This document shows, in pieces, positions 63,645 through 64,000 of a stretch of DNA of 64,000 bases (its first letter is position 1; every line of letters begins with the position of its first letter). The translations under genes and the position numbers were made by a program. The notes below the pieces were generated by a model. That model searched no databases. It worked only from the letters and a program-made list of their open reading frames with translations, and was not told the DNA's origin. This DNA comes from Streptacidiphilus jiangxiensis. GTDB lineage: Bacteria > Actinomycetota > Actinomycetes > Streptomycetales > Streptomycetaceae. The stretch covers positions 248,001 through 312,000 of the forward strand of contig NZ_FOAZ01000004.1 of the NCBI RefSeq assembly GCF_900109465.1, given 5' to 3'.

Positions 63645-64000
63645 TCCTGTGCCTCCTCCTCGCCGTTGTCCTGGTGACCCGGGTTCCGTCGTTCCTGCGA
63701 CCGTTCTGGAACCCCGACGAGGGCTACCTCGCCACCGAGGCGAGGATGCTCGCGCACGGCGGGACGCTCTACGGCGACGTCGTGGACCGCAAGCCGCCCC
63801 TGCTGCCGTGGCTCTACCAGGGCGCCTTCGCCCTCTTCGGCTCGCACTCGCTGTGGCCGCTGCGCGTCCTCGCCGTCCTCGCCGTCCTCGTGACCGCGCT
63901 GCTCGTCGCGTCCGTGGCGCAGCGACGGTGGGGGGCCGGGACGGTGGCGGGCCTGCTCGCCGCCGCGCTGAGCGTCTCGCTCGCGCCCGCGGACACCCAG
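63581..64000 (+). CDS. ArnT/PMT-type (GT39-like) membrane glycosyltransferase, 5' part only
   Basis: The frame runs off the window after 140 codons. It shows a first membrane helix (VLCLLLAVVLVT), the short acidic motif FWNPDEGYLATEARM and RKPPLLPWLYQGAF, which match the catalytic-loop region of dolichyl-phosphate-mannose/ArnT-type transferases that glycosylate lipids or proteins from polyprenyl-phosphate sugars. ATG 63581 is in frame but lies within the dispersed repeat and lacks a good ribosome site. GTG 63674 is an alternative that would cut the helix. Identity is good, the start uncertain. Confidence 0.68.
   Translation, partial: MVLNEQGRPRRGLSRAVPRAPVLCLLLAVVLVTRVPSFLRPFWNPDEGYLATEARMLAHGGTLYGDVVDRKPPLLPWLYQGAFALFGSHSLWPLRVLAVLAVLVTALLVASVAQRRWGAGTVAGLLAAALSVSLAPADTQ

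Overview
The window is high-GC actinobacterial chromosome, almost certainly from the family Streptomycetaceae (Streptomyces, Kitasatospora or Streptacidiphilus). The evidence is strong GC bias at third codon positions, frequent GTG starts with 4-bp stop/start overlaps, and a rok7B7-xylFGH-dxs block like the one I recall from Streptomyces coelicolor. The hallmark Streptomyces intergenic inverted repeat (right arm ending CAGTTCCTCGCGCCCCTGG) occurs in four copies. No rRNA, tRNA, CRISPR array, insertion sequence or prophage was seen.

Layout. 1-4370: potassium-uptake TrkA proteins, divergent from an APC permease and a 23S rRNA uridine methyltransferase. 4394-12004: a ribbon-helix-helix/Doc-like toxin-antitoxin pair, an RlmA-type rRNA methyltransferase, an AAA ATPase, small conserved proteins, dapD, an isochorismatase-fold hydrolase and a GlxA-type regulator. 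12145-20026: an EXORDIUM-like secreted protein, the Hen1-Pnkp RNA repair operon, a GNAT enzyme, an ornithine carbamoyltransferase behind an ARG box, and a WYL regulator. 20134-21282: alanine racemase.

21884-39163 is the accessory heart of the window: fifteen tightly packed plus-strand genes that look like one operon. It carries the three-enzyme machinery for making hydrazinoacetic acid from lysine and glycine: a lysine N6-hydroxylase (33980-35281), a cupin/methionyl-tRNA-synthetase-like hydrazine synthetase (30801-32771) and an FAD amine oxidase (32768-33889). Around these are an active adenylating enzyme, a second adenylating-enzyme paralogue that has lost its catalytic residues, a carrier protein fused to a rhodanese domain, an FAD oxidoreductase, an alpha/beta hydrolase, a GNAT acetyltransferase, a DUF3291 protein, a 2,4-diaminobutyrate aminotransferase, an ATP-grasp ligase and two transporters. 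I infer a nonribosomal pathway to a nitrogen-nitrogen-bonded metabolite in which a hydrazinoacetyl group is loaded on the carrier, oxidised, and joined to an amino acid such as diaminobutyrate. I do not recognise the whole set as a described cluster. HxlR/MFS efflux genes and another aminotransferase flank it.

42330-64000 returns to core genome: a DHA2 exporter, aconitase, a Clp-N/ribbon-helix-helix protein, a TetR/FAD-oxidase pair, an aminotransferase, a luciferase-like oxidoreductase with a perfect 25-bp operator, rok7B7, the xylFGH xylose ABC transporter and dxs. An alanyl-tRNA synthetase-like enzyme that lacks the editing half (50832-52022) lies behind what looks like a complete ribosome-mediated attenuator: a leaderless 22-codon peptide rich in Ala and Thr, a 9-bp terminator with an extra inner stem, and a 10-bp competing antiterminator helix. 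This is the most striking regulatory feature in the window.

Many genes here appear to be translated from leaderless mRNAs, with a -10 hexamer ending about 6-7 nt before the start codon.
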